A DNA stretch of 64,000 nucleotides. Source: Paenibacillus sp. SZ31. GTDB lineage: Bacteria; Bacillota; Bacilli; Paenibacillales; Paenibacillaceae. The notes beneath the pieces were generated by a model, which saw nothing but the letters and a program-made list of their open reading frames with translations, had not been told where the DNA came from and did no database searches. The number at the start of each line of letters is the position of its first letter. Within the stretch, counting starts at the first letter, position 1. The translations under genes and the position numbers were made by a program. Shown here piece after piece: positions 52,399-61,513 of this stretch. The stretch covers positions 224,052 through 288,051 of the forward strand of contig NZ_JABBEA010000007.1 in the NCBI RefSeq assembly GCF_012912005.1. The letters are read 5' to 3'.

Positions 52399-52423
52399 AG
52401 GAAACTCCAGAATAGAGTTTCCC
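52399..52423 (-). terminator. Terminator of the small cupin gene
   Basis: GGAAACTC pairs with GAGTTTCC; on the minus strand it is followed by TTATTTATTTTTT. Confidence 0.75.
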
Positions 52424-52475
52424 TTATAATAGTACCGATCATTGAATCATTCTATCGATTCCTTGATATTAGATG

Positions 52476-52817
52476 TTAGATGTCCTTTGCATACGATGCT
52501 GCTGGCACTTTGTTTAACACCACGAACAAACGAACCTCCTGAGCTCCTGTATTATGGAATGCGAACTCAACCTCACCGCCGCAATGGATCACATCCTCTT
52601 GTTTCACCACTTGTTCATTTCCATCCAGAATCAGTGTACCTGTGCCTTCGACTACCAGTAAAATAACGTCTGTGCCCGGATGTTTATGAACAGGAAGCTG
52701 CTGACCTGGCAGAAAATGAAGTACAAAGGTCACTCCACCACCCTGTTGGAATAAAACCCGTTTCGTGAAACGGTCCTCACTGAATACTTTGACTTCTTGC
52801 AATGACGTAATACTCAT
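52476..52817 (-). CDS. Small cupin-domain protein
   Basis: 113 aa from an ATG at 52817 preceded by GAGGAGG; a longer frame adds 13 residues without a ribosome binding site. Single cupin: motif 1 HFLPGQQLPVHKHPGTDVIL with His pair, and a weak motif 2 (IHCGGEVEFAFHN). Typical of small metal-binding cupins that sense or bind a small ligand. Not closely related to the two longer cupins in this window. Just downstream of the FNR operon but on the opposite strand. Confidence 0.88.
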   Translation of the reverse strand: MSITSLQEVKVFSEDRFTKRVLFQQGGGVTFVLHFLPGQQLPVHKHPGTDVILLVVEGTGTLILDGNEQVVKQEDVIHCGGEVEFAFHNTGAQEVRLFVVLNKVPAASYAKDI

Positions 52818-53002
52818 GATAATCGTCCTCCTCGATAATATAATCTGTGAATACATTCATCTTATCGCAAGGAAGCCCGCGTTTCCTTGATCTGAATCAA
52901 GAAAATGCGAGCTTTCTCAGTATCAAAATAGATCCTATCTTCACAAATTCATCCAATACATGACAGAAACGTCTGTGATTTGTACCTGAAATTTATTTCG
53001 GG

Positions 53003-54052
53003 TCAGACCACGAGACGTCCCCTTTTCTCTGCCAACCCGATGATAGCTTCCACCCCTGAATTAAACTCAAGAAAATCCTGCTCTACCCCATCGCTGAAAA
53101 TAACACCATCCTCCGGCATCTGGGATACAATGTGCAGCGGTTGCTTTGAATGAATCTGTCCAAACACGAGATTGGCCGCTGTCGTCCGGCTCGGGAACGG
53201 TTCACGTACTGAAAAATATAAGTAAGGCGCATCCCAGTTAAAATGATTCAGCTCCTGCCTGCTCCCATGAATGGATGCGGATGCGGTAGCAACCTTAGCT
53301 TCGGAATTCATGTTCTGCCATGCCGCCGACCCAACAATTCCGGTAGCTCCGGCCAGCACACTTTTGAACCAGCCCGTCGAACCCATGCCTGTGGATACAA
53401 TGATACCACTGGAAGATTGTTGTTCTGCGGATGTACCCAAACGCACTTCATAACGTGCCGAAACATGCGTCTTCCGACCAATGAACAGATCGTTCACGCC
53501 ATATAGATACTGCCCATCATTTAGTTCCACTTTGGCGAGAGTGACTTCTTCCAATGTTCGTTGCTTTCGAATGACATCAGGGACAATGAAGCTGAGATCC
53601 TCCACGGTAAAAGGTAATAATACCCCGTCCCAACGCATCGGGTCCGGATTCACACCGATGAGCGGCTGCTCGGTTACGTATTTGAGGGTGTTGGCTACAA
53701 GCCCATCCTGTCCAACCACGACCACGATATCTTGCTCACCAAAGATAAAATTGGGCACATGTTCGCGATCAATCGTCTGAACGCGGCCCAATTGACCCAG
53801 TTGCTGCTGTGCCTGCTGCACAGATAGCCGATAACGACGGTCTTCCTCCATATAATCACTGAAGTCTGCACCCAGACGTTCAATATAGAACTGCGCTTGT
53901 TGCACCGTGTTATATCGAACCACCAGCTCTTCCAGTCTGGTCCGGCGCTTCACCAGAATCAGTTTATGTTCGCTCATTCGATCATCCGCCACAGGCTGCT
54001 GACGTACAGATTTCCCTGCCTGCTCTGCTTGCTCTCTTCTTCCTAATCTCAT
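53003..54052 (-). CDS. NAD-kinase-like (PpnK-fold) protein with degenerate motif
   Basis: 349 aa. The C-terminal two thirds resemble NAD kinase: GQDGLVANTLKY in place of the catalytic GGDGT loop, then PLIGVNPDPMRWDGVLLPF and SGIIVSTGMGSTGWFKSVL. The change of GGDGT to GQDGL keeps the Asp but alters the loop, so activity or substrate may differ. The N-terminal 90 residues are helical. Its start overlaps the SPFH gene by four bases (ATGA), so the two proteins are made together and may interact. Such proteins are often mislabelled sugar kinase. Confidence 0.85.
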   Translation of the reverse strand: MRLGRREQAEQAGKSVRQQPVADDRMSEHKLILVKRRTRLEELVVRYNTVQQAQFYIERLGADFSDYMEEDRRYRLSVQQAQQQLGQLGRVQTIDREHVPNFIFGEQDIVVVVGQDGLVANTLKYVTEQPLIGVNPDPMRWDGVLLPFTVEDLSFIVPDVIRKQRTLEEVTLAKVELNDGQYLYGVNDLFIGRKTHVSARYEVRLGTSAEQQSSSGIIVSTGMGSTGWFKSVLAGATGIVGSAAWQNMNSEAKVATASASIHGSRQELNHFNWDAPYLYFSVREPFPSRTTAANLVFGQIHSKQPLHIVSQMPEDGVIFSDGVEQDFLEFNSGVEAIIGLAEKRGRLVV

Positions 54053-55092
54053 CTCGCTCGACCTCCCTGATCTCTGCCTGGCGCAGGAGACATTAATCCC
54101 TGTAACAGATCCGGCGAGATATTAAGCTGCCCAATCTTGCCTGCATTTTCAGCTAGTTCCTGGAACGCGAGTGCGATCAGCTTATCGGAATTCATGCCCA
54201 TGTTCGCCATCGCTTGCAGTACATTCGGCTGTACATTTTGCAATGAATTCATCACGGCAGCAATCTCATACGCTTTGGCATCCGCTTCGGCATTGTGATT
54301 GGCAATGGTTAACTCAATCAGTTGTTGCTTACGTTCCTCCATCGCTGTATTGAACTGTAGCTGCTCCTGTTCCATTTCATTTTGTTTTTGTTTCACCGAG
54401 CGCTCTGCCTGCAACTGGGTCTCGCGAATTTGCTGTTTCTTCGTCTCCACGGCAATTTCCGTATTCAGTTCGTTCTCTTTCACTCGTCTTTCCTGTTCAA
54501 TCGATGCATTCCGACGCACATAGAGCGCTTCATCTGCCTGACGCAAAATCTCTTCCCGCGCTTGTGCTTCCAATGCACGCATCGTCTCTTTATTAGGCAG
54601 AATGGCCAGTATCGATAGACTCATCAACTCAACGCCCAGTTTCTCCAACTCTTCACTTTGCACGACTTCGCTTTTCATGCTGCTCGCCAGACGTTCACTG
54701 GATTGAATAGCTTCTTTCAGCGGCATTTGTTCCAGATGTTTCTTGGTTAGTACTTTCGCTGTGGTGATCACCCGTTGGTCCAGCTTGCCGGGGTCGTCGG
54801 AAATATACCGATTTTTGCGCAAATTGTATGTGTAATTCAGGCTCTGGGTTATTTTCAGGTAATCCACAATGCGATAGCTTAGCTGCCCTTGCACAGTAAC
54901 GGTCTGATAGTCCATCGTAATCTCTTCGAACATGAACGGTACATCTACCGAGGATACGGGGAGAACGACTACCGATGTGGTTGGCTCATAATAATAGAAG
55001 GATAATCCCACACCTTGACGCTGTACCTCACCATTTTTCACCTTCATTACATATTCACTGGGTTGAAATTTCGCAAATCGGAATCCAAACAT
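54049..55092 (-). CDS. SPFH/band-7 domain protein
   Basis: 347 aa, no obvious membrane helix. An SPFH domain covers residues 10-185 (FYYYEPTTSVVVLPVSSVDV; VITTAKVLTKKHLEQMPLKE). A long charged coiled coil spans 185-285 (ALYVRRNASIEQERRVKENE), followed by a C-terminal helix (FQELAENAGKIGQLNI). Such proteins form scaffolds at membranes. It leads a two-gene operon with the NAD-kinase-like gene. A 29-bp palindrome lies 24 bases upstream of the ATG and probably operates the operon. Confidence 0.88.
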   Translation of the reverse strand: MFGFRFAKFQPSEYVMKVKNGEVQRQGVGLSFYYYEPTTSVVVLPVSSVDVPFMFEEITMDYQTVTVQGQLSYRIVDYLKITQSLNYTYNLRKNRYISDDPGKLDQRVITTAKVLTKKHLEQMPLKEAIQSSERLASSMKSEVVQSEELEKLGVELMSLSILAILPNKETMRALEAQAREEILRQADEALYVRRNASIEQERRVKENELNTEIAVETKKQQIRETQLQAERSVKQKQNEMEQEQLQFNTAMEERKQQLIELTIANHNAEADAKAYEIAAVMNSLQNVQPNVLQAMANMGMNSDKLIALAFQELAENAGKIGQLNISPDLLQGLMSPAPGRDQGGRAR

Positions 55093-55115
55093 AGCTCATT
55101 CCCCATTTCTTAATA

Positions 55116-55144
55116 TTATCGTTTTGATATTATCAAAATGATAA
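55116..55144. promoter_or_regulatory. 29-bp palindromic operator before the SPFH gene
   Basis: The arms TTATCGTTTTGATA and TATCAAAATGATAA form an inverted repeat with only one mismatched pair around a central T. A partial repeat of the core (GATATTGTC) follows at about 55156. Such long AT-rich dyads upstream of a start are typical operators of TetR-, GntR- or MarR-type repressors; the regulator is not in this window. Confidence 0.7.
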
Positions 55145-55235
55145 CAAACAAATTCGATATTGTCAATACGACATTAATGAAATAATCAGATGCCTATTTA
55201 GAGAAAGGGATTCCGTCATAACCTCTTTTCTTCCG

Positions 55236-55275
55236 CAAAAAATAAAGAGATCGAATCGTATGATCCGACCTCTTT
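55236..55275 (-). terminator. Terminator of the galactanase gene
   Basis: On the minus strand AAAGAGGTCGGA pairs with TCGATCTCTTT (mostly), followed by ATTTTTTG. Confidence 0.75.
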
Positions 55276-55291
55276 ACCTGCTTCGTTATTT

Positions 55292-58200
55292 CTAATACAG
55301 TTGTTCCATTAATCTGGCGATTGCAACAGCACCCTGTGCACGGTTCGCTGTTTCTTTCGGAGCAAACGTACCATCAGGCATGCCATTCAACAGTCCACGT
55401 TGTTGCATCGAGGCTACAGCTTCTTTCGCATATCCGGCGATCTCGGCGTTGTCTACAAACACCGTATTTCCTTGTGCAGTATTGTTCGCATCCTGATCAC
55501 GTTGCACAACCTGCAGCGCTCGATTCAGCATAACAGCCATATCTTCTCGTGAAATGCGTTCATTGGCTCCGAAGCTTCCATCTGCCCGGCCTTGAATAAT
55601 GTTCATTTCAATTCCAAGTCGTACTGAATCGGCATACCACTGCCCTTCCTTCACATCCGTTGGGACTGAAATAGATGGATCAGGCTGGCGTGTATCACCA
55701 ATACCTTTAATAATCATTTGCAAAAATTGTGCTCTGGTCAGTTCACCTTGCGGGGCAAAACGAGTTGCACTCATCCCCGAAATAATCCCTTTACCATATA
55801 GGTTCTGCACCTCTTGGAGAGCCCAATTGTGATTTTGTAGATCATTTAATGGTACTTCAACTTCTGCAATGACATAACTGCCGGATTCCAGCGGTTTGAA
55901 CGTCATCGTCTTCGTCTTGTCATCGTACTTGGAATACGTAACAGGTTTCTTTTCTTCGCTTGGAGATACTGAATGCACGACCATAACTACATCATTCTTT
56001 TTAGGCTGCTCTACATTGGATAGGGCAACTTCAACCGCTCTGTTTGTCCATTGCAATGGCTTATTGTTCATTAACAGATTCACATCAACAATCGTATGAT
56101 TACCAATCGCTGCTTTTTGAGATGTGGACAGTGTATCTGTCGATCCTGTTGCCACTACGATGTCGAACGTTCCAGCAGTCTCCGCAATGGTTAACCGGAG
56201 TGATTTCAGAGGAACACGAACGCTAGTCGGTCCTACGACTACATCCAGGGATTGCACTTCCTCGGAACGAACCCATGCAGCCAGTTGACTTGCAGCCAAT
56301 TGGAATGTGACTGTCTTGGCTGTGTCAGGTACATCTGCAAGCAGTTTCAACGTACGATTTCCTGCATCCATGGATTGCAGTGCCTGAGTTAATTGAGATG
56401 CATCCGGACGAATAGAATACTTTTCATCCCCGGTTGCTGTTCCTTTTACCGTGATCGATCCTTTCTCCGGTGCAGTACCCGCTCCAACGGGTGGGGTTAC
56501 AGCCGGATTCCCCGTTGAAGGAGCTGTTCCCGGGTTGGAAGGTTGTGATGGTACACTTGGTTGTGATGGCTGGCTAGGGCCAGGTGTAACATCTTGACGT
56601 ACAAGCTTACTCACAGCATCTTGTAACGCACGATCCGCATTGCTTACATCTTGCGATGAAGTTTCAACATCCAGAATGAATGTCTTCGCTTCAGAAAGTG
56701 CCTTACTAAATACATTCCAGCTTGAAGTGGTGTATTCGGTTTGCTTTAATTTCTCAGCGGTATCTACCGTAGCTTGCAGTGCAGACTTGTCCGCCGGGAA
56801 CGTACCGTAGGCTTCAAAATCCATAAACCCTACCCATTCTGGACCTTCTGTAATCGTTACAAGAATATAACGCGCTTCTGTATTGTTCGAGAACACGTGT
56901 CTTGGCGCTGTTGAAACGACAACGTCGCTCGTGGTATCGACCACTTTTACAAAATTTTTGTTATCATTAGACACTTCGATCTTATATTTGATTCCGCCAC
57001 TCCACATCGACATTTCGATCTTACGGAGATTAGCAACCTGTCCCAAATCCACTTGCCACCAGCTACCTTTACTCTGGTCTGTTCCCCATGAACTATTGGG
57101 ATTGCTGTCAATTGCACCTTCTGGGGAGTTGGGTTGATTGTCCCCTGTACCTGCACTTGTTGAAGCCGTCGCCGTCTTACCTGTAGTTAATGCTTGCAAC
57201 TGAACGAGACTCTGATTCGCTTGTTGCAGTACTTCATGCGCTTGATTTACCTCAGCTTGCACTGCATTTTGATGGTCTCTCACTGTGATAGCATTCTCTA
57301 ATGCATCCATTAGTGTTTGCCAGCTACGATGAGTATATGAAGATTCATTTTGCTGTTGCGTCTCACCAATAAGCAGAGCCAATTTTGTTTTATCTACATC
57401 GGATAATCCGTTTATAGCATCTTGCAACCGTTTCTCTGCAGCATTCACTTCAGTCTGGGTTGCTCTAGGATCTGTCATAACCTTATCTGCATTAGCAAGA
57501 GCCTTGGCAAAAATATCCCAAGTTAAGGCTGACCAATCCGACTCCTTGTATGTCTGAGCATCAGTCAGCTTAGATTGGAGGGAATCCCTCTTCGCAGGGA
57601 TCACGTTCATTTGCAACATAACTTGTTCAAGCGCAGTTGTTGCAGAATTGGTGTCCGATTGCGTCACTCCAGTTGATGTATACGCTTGGTTGTACATATC
57701 CTCTGCTGCCTTAATCGCAGGAGCAAGTGAGTTCCAGCTCGTTTCTTCAAAATCCAGAGCTACCAAACCTTTGGCACGTGTAATTGCAGCCGCTAAATGC
57801 TGACGATCCGCAGGTACATTTTCTAGCCCCCGCTTGTAAACATCCAGTGATGGCAAGGCACGTCCTTCGTAGGAGTATCCACCATTCCCAGGAAATTCAT
57901 CATAATCGAACATCGCATGATTCTCCCAAGCATCGCCTTCGGAAGCAATCCAGCCTACATTCGCCGCTATCCATGCAGGCTCCCAATAGAAGAACCCGGC
58001 TCCACGGTTCTCAGGTACGTCAGCAATCATATCCATTATGCCAGCGATTGCATCATATTGACCTTGAACTGTTGCAGGGAATGTTGCTCCTCCAACATGT
58101 AGCGCTTCATCCGATCCAATGATATTGCCATGAGCATCCCCATTTTTATAGGAAAATGGATAGGAAGTCTCGGCAATAATCACGTCTTTTTCGAACTTAT

Positions 58201-59659
58201 CCGATACTTCATTCATCGTCTTTTGCACATCGGCAAATGTCCCATGCCAGAACGGATAATAGGAAAGTCCGATGATATCGTAATCAAGCCCACGACTTTC
58301 TAATTCACTAAAGTAATCCTTAAACATTTGTGCTTTACCACCCTCAGCCAGATGGATCATAATCTGAACATGCTGGTCCTCTTCTTGGAGGGCACGCACA
58401 GCATCAACACCTCGTTTTAACAATTCATAATTTTCCTGAGGGTTTATCCTGCTGTTGAATCCATTCAACACACCACTATTAATTTCGTTACCAATCTGTA
58501 CCATATCAGGCATAGCGTTCGCAGCTTTCATCTCACTTACAACTTCATACGTATAATCATATACAGCTTGTTTCAACTGATCGAAAGTATAACTCTCCCA
58601 AGCTTTAGGACGAAGTTGCTGGCCCGGATGAGCCCACTCGTCAGAATAATGGAAATCAAGCAATATCTTCATGCCTTTTTCCTTCACCCGCTTGGCTAAA
58701 CGAATGACATCCTCTTTGTCGTTATAACCACCGGATTTCTGGGGGTCATTCCATAGACGAAGACGCACGTAATTGACACCACGATCCTTGAGGATATCAA
58801 GCAAGTCCCTTTCTGTACCATTAGTATCCAGATACTTTCCTCCATTATCCTCAATGGCGGTTAACGTGGAAATATCTACTCCTCTAACATAATCCGTCCG
58901 GTATCCTCCAACGGTTACAGTGGCCTTCGGTTGAACAGGGGCTCCATATACTGCACCTGTCACGGTAAAAGTATCAGAAGATGCATACTTCAAAGGGTCG
59001 ATACTATCCCATTCTACTGGAACCGAACCCGACTTTCCGTTTAGATACTGTGCTGTCACTTTTGTCGGCAGAACAGGAGCAACCCCAGCCATTGTTTTGA
59101 CCTGAACGGCATTGTATCCAGTAATGTTTGCCGGATCAGTAGCTTCCTCTTCCCCCCAGACCTTAAGCTCGGATATCCCGGGCCACCAATTTGTTCCCGC
59201 ATAGTATGGAATCGTGACTTTGACATACTGGACAGGTGTACTGATCTGGAATTCTTCACTGGCAACACTCTGTTTGATTTCGTTAGTCGTTTTGTCCACT
59301 GAAGTTGACCAGTTACTTCCATCAACAGATACTTCAATCAAATATTTTACAACTTGGTCTTTGTCCTTCCAGGTTAATTCTGCTCCAGAAAGATCATATG
59401 GCGCACCTAGGTCTATGGTCAACCAATGAGGATTGCTCTCAGAAGAAGGTGAGCTCGCACTCCAATGAGTATTTACATCACCATCCACCGCCTTTTCTTT
59501 TTGCCCCCCATACAATAGATCTTCCTCACTTACCGTAACCGCCTTATTAAGTGCCACGTTCACTTTCGCATCTTCTGCAGCCGCTAGACGAACCATCAAC
59601 CCCAGATCACAGAATAGCATTAGCAATACCAGACACCCGCTTATGTACCTTTTGTTCAC
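55292..59659 (-). CDS. Cell-wall-anchored GH53 endo-beta-1,4-galactanase with discoidin and SLH domains
   Basis: 1455 aa from a GTG at 59659 with GGGGGAGA upstream. Order: signal peptide (1-28), discoidin/F5-8C domain (30-170), bacterial Ig-like domain (180-250), GH53 catalytic barrel (258-615), FIVAR-like helical repeats, a second discoidin domain (about 850-970), another FIVAR repeat, a Pro-rich linker, an unassigned domain, and three SLH domains at the end for cell-wall attachment. Catalytic residues are Glu392 (in IGNEI) and Glu497 (in IIAETSYPF). It cleaves beta-1,4-galactan side chains of pectin. A cre-like site lies upstream. Confidence 0.94.
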   Translation of the reverse strand: MNKRYISGCLVLLMLFCDLGLMVRLAAAEDAKVNVALNKAVTVSEEDLLYGGQKEKAVDGDVNTHWSASSPSSESNPHWLTIDLGAPYDLSGAELTWKDKDQVVKYLIEVSVDGSNWSTSVDKTTNEIKQSVASEEFQISTPVQYVKVTIPYYAGTNWWPGISELKVWGEEEATDPANITGYNAVQVKTMAGVAPVLPTKVTAQYLNGKSGSVPVEWDSIDPLKYASSDTFTVTGAVYGAPVQPKATVTVGGYRTDYVRGVDISTLTAIEDNGGKYLDTNGTERDLLDILKDRGVNYVRLRLWNDPQKSGGYNDKEDVIRLAKRVKEKGMKILLDFHYSDEWAHPGQQLRPKAWESYTFDQLKQAVYDYTYEVVSEMKAANAMPDMVQIGNEINSGVLNGFNSRINPQENYELLKRGVDAVRALQEEDQHVQIMIHLAEGGKAQMFKDYFSELESRGLDYDIIGLSYYPFWHGTFADVQKTMNEVSDKFEKDVIIAETSYPFSYKNGDAHGNIIGSDEALHVGGATFPATVQGQYDAIAGIMDMIADVPENRGAGFFYWEPAWIAANVGWIASEGDAWENHAMFDYDEFPGNGGYSYEGRALPSLDVYKRGLENVPADRQHLAAAITRAKGLVALDFEETSWNSLAPAIKAAEDMYNQAYTSTGVTQSDTNSATTALEQVMLQMNVIPAKRDSLQSKLTDAQTYKESDWSALTWDIFAKALANADKVMTDPRATQTEVNAAEKRLQDAINGLSDVDKTKLALLIGETQQQNESSYTHRSWQTLMDALENAITVRDHQNAVQAEVNQAHEVLQQANQSLVQLQALTTGKTATASTSAGTGDNQPNSPEGAIDSNPNSSWGTDQSKGSWWQVDLGQVANLRKIEMSMWSGGIKYKIEVSNDNKNFVKVVDTTSDVVVSTAPRHVFSNNTEARYILVTITEGPEWVGFMDFEAYGTFPADKSALQATVDTAEKLKQTEYTTSSWNVFSKALSEAKTFILDVETSSQDVSNADRALQDAVSKLVRQDVTPGPSQPSQPSVPSQPSNPGTAPSTGNPAVTPPVGAGTAPEKGSITVKGTATGDEKYSIRPDASQLTQALQSMDAGNRTLKLLADVPDTAKTVTFQLAASQLAAWVRSEEVQSLDVVVGPTSVRVPLKSLRLTIAETAGTFDIVVATGSTDTLSTSQKAAIGNHTIVDVNLLMNNKPLQWTNRAVEVALSNVEQPKKNDVVMVVHSVSPSEEKKPVTYSKYDDKTKTMTFKPLESGSYVIAEVEVPLNDLQNHNWALQEVQNLYGKGIISGMSATRFAPQGELTRAQFLQMIIKGIGDTRQPDPSISVPTDVKEGQWYADSVRLGIEMNIIQGRADGSFGANERISREDMAVMLNRALQVVQRDQDANNTAQGNTVFVDNAEIAGYAKEAVASMQQRGLLNGMPDGTFAPKETANRAQGAVAIARLMEQLY

Positions 59660-59723
59660 TCTTGATCTCCCCCTTTTTGTGTTTGATTGTGCATGGATCA
59701 ATGAATGTTATGAATCTTCCTCA

Positions 59724-59739
59724 TTGTAAGCGCTTAATA
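59724..59739 (-). promoter_or_regulatory. Catabolite-response (cre-like) site upstream of the galactanase gene
   Basis: TTGTAAGCGCTTAATA contains the palindromic core TAAGCGCTTA that fits the Bacillus cre consensus recognised by CcpA. It lies 65 bases upstream of the GTG, where CcpA would block initiation. It fits a plant-polysaccharide gene repressed by preferred sugars. Confidence 0.7.
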
Positions 59740-59849
59740 GTGATAGGCGACACGGCATAATCGAAAGGAAACAGCAGTTATTTTAACAATATGATCCTGT
59801 GACAGTTACATTTGAGCTATACCGATCACACTATTTTGCAAAAGAAAGC

Positions 59850-59895
59850 AAAAAATCTGTCCGTCCACCCTAAGGCAGAACAGAACAGATTTTTT
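59850..59895 (-). terminator. Terminator of the YceI gene
   Basis: AAAAATCTGT pairs with ACAGATTTTT; the T run follows on the minus strand. The intervening 59740-59849 shows nothing else. Confidence 0.85.
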
Positions 59896-59917
59896 AGATA
59901 TATGATCATTGTTACAC

Positions 59918-60634
59918 TTATTTAGAAAGCTTCAATTCAAGTTGTACCTGGATATCATTTTCTGTCGAGAGTACAACGGAGTGTGGATTTTCCATTCCGA
60001 AATCTTCGAATGTTACCATGGATGTTGCTGACAACAATACTTCATTATTCTCATAAGCGGCTTTTGCATCAAAAGTCACTTCTTTTTCAACACCTCTAAC
60101 CGTAATCGTACCATTCATTTTGATATCAACCGTTTGACCGACAGGCCATTCCGTAGGTACACCTTCAAATGAAGTCGCTGTAAATGTTGCTTGTGGATAC
60201 GTAGCAATGTCGAAGAAATCTGCTTGCTTCACGTGACCATCCCGTTGTCCATTTCCGGAATCAATCCCGTCCATCTCGATCTGTCCTTCTGCTTTCATCT
60301 GAGTAGCATCGTCTACATTAATTGTCCAATTGCCTGTTACCTGCTCGTCCACAAAGTTAACGGTCTCCTGCGATGTGGTTACGGAGAAGTATACTTTAGA
60401 CCCTTCACTAATGCTCCAGTCTCCATTCAACTGCTCTGCTGCCGCTGTTTCATTAGCAACAACCGCTCCTGTGCTATCTACTGCTGTTGTGGAAGTCGCT
60501 GTGCTTGCAGGCAGTACCTGTTCGATCTCAACGTTGTTCCCCAAGTAACTATTAGTGAGATAGTAACCACCGCCACCGATTACGGCAACCGCCGCCACAC
60601 CTGTAATAAGCCATGCTTTTGCTTTCTTGTTCAT
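59918..60634 (-). CDS. YceI-family lipocalin-like protein, membrane-anchored
   Basis: 238 aa. One N-terminal membrane helix or uncleaved signal (AWLITGVAAVAVIGGGGYYL) is followed by a Thr/Ala-rich linker and a YceI barrel (SVTTSQETVNFVDEQVTGNW, FFDIATYPQATFTATSFE, GTITVRGVEKEVTF). YceI proteins bind isoprenoid-like lipids or respond to base and stress. It is divergent from a two-component system whose genes start about 190 bases away, so it may be regulated by it. The ATG follows GGAGG. Confidence 0.92.
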   Translation of the reverse strand: MNKKAKAWLITGVAAVAVIGGGGYYLTNSYLGNNVEIEQVLPASTATSTTAVDSTGAVVANETAAAEQLNGDWSISEGSKVYFSVTTSQETVNFVDEQVTGNWTINVDDATQMKAEGQIEMDGIDSGNGQRDGHVKQADFFDIATYPQATFTATSFEGVPTEWPVGQTVDIKMNGTITVRGVEKEVTFDAKAAYENNEVLLSATSMVTFEDFGMENPHSVVLSTENDIQVQLELKLSK

Positions 60635-60826
60635 CTGTATGTTTCCTCCAGTATATTATTGTTTAGGTTGCTTGTTGATATGGATATTACCAGTCGAATG
60701 TGTCAGGAAGAAGTCAAGAAAAGACAAGTCCCGCATTTTTTTGTAATCCGTAATACAGGATTGGCTTTATGCTCTTGCTCATGTAAAATCAGTACAAGCT
60801 TATGAAATGAAAGGAGACCGCTTTTC

Positions 60827-61513
60827 TTGAAATCCATACTCATCGTCGAAGATGAGCAAGCTATTGCACGCGTACTGGCTGCTTATCTGAGAAAAGCAGA
60901 ATTTGAAGTTCATCATGCAGCAGATGGACCGACTGCACTTACCCTTTTTGATTCCGTAACACCCTCCCTTGTATTACTCGATGTAATGCTGCCAGGAATG
61001 GACGGATGGGATCTGCTGCGGATTATTCGTGAAAAAAGTGCTTGTCCCGTGATCATGCTAACCGCACTGGATGACATTTCAGACCGTCTCAACGGCTTGA
61101 ATGCCGGTGCTGACGATTATATGAGCAAACCTTTTGTACCGGAAGAAGTGGTCGCGAGAGTTAATGCTGTGCTGCGTCGTAATCCACATTGGACCTCAGG
61201 TGGTGAAGAGAAGCGTTCCTTTGGTAATCTCGTTATTGATCTTGCTGCCAAACAGGTACTGCTGAACGGTGCAGAGGTTGCACTCACACCTCGTGACCTG
61301 TCGTTACTGCTATTCCTGTCCGATTATCCCAATCGTACATTTACCAGGGATCATCTTATTGAACAGGTATGGGGAATGGATTATGACGGCAGTGACCGTG
61401 CTGTGGATCTATCGATTAAACGACTACGTCAAGCACTCTCCCACTGGTTGCCCGAAACAGGAGAAATTCGGACGTTGCGAGGAATGGGGTATCAATTTTG
61501 GATCGCCAACTGA
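60827..61513 (+). CDS. OmpR-family response regulator
   Basis: 228 aa from a TTG with AAAGGAG upstream. Receiver domain with phospho-acceptor Asp52 (LLDVMLPGMDG) and Lys102 (SKPF), then an OmpR/PhoB winged helix ending TLRGMGYQFWIAN. It overlaps the kinase gene by 16 bases, so the pair is translationally coupled. Divergent from the YceI gene. Confidence 0.95.
   Translation: MKSILIVEDEQAIARVLAAYLRKAEFEVHHAADGPTALTLFDSVTPSLVLLDVMLPGMDGWDLLRIIREKSACPVIMLTALDDISDRLNGLNAGADDYMSKPFVPEEVVARVNAVLRRNPHWTSGGEEKRSFGNLVIDLAAKQVLLNGAEVALTPRDLSLLLFLSDYPNRTFTRDHLIEQVWGMDYDGSDRAVDLSIKRLRQALSHWLPETGEIRTLRGMGYQFWIAN

Noticed and set aside
52840..52856. TGTGA-N6-TCATC near the small cupin gene as a sixth FNR box
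   Set aside because: The second half-site has two mismatches and the spacing to the cupin gene start does not suit activation.
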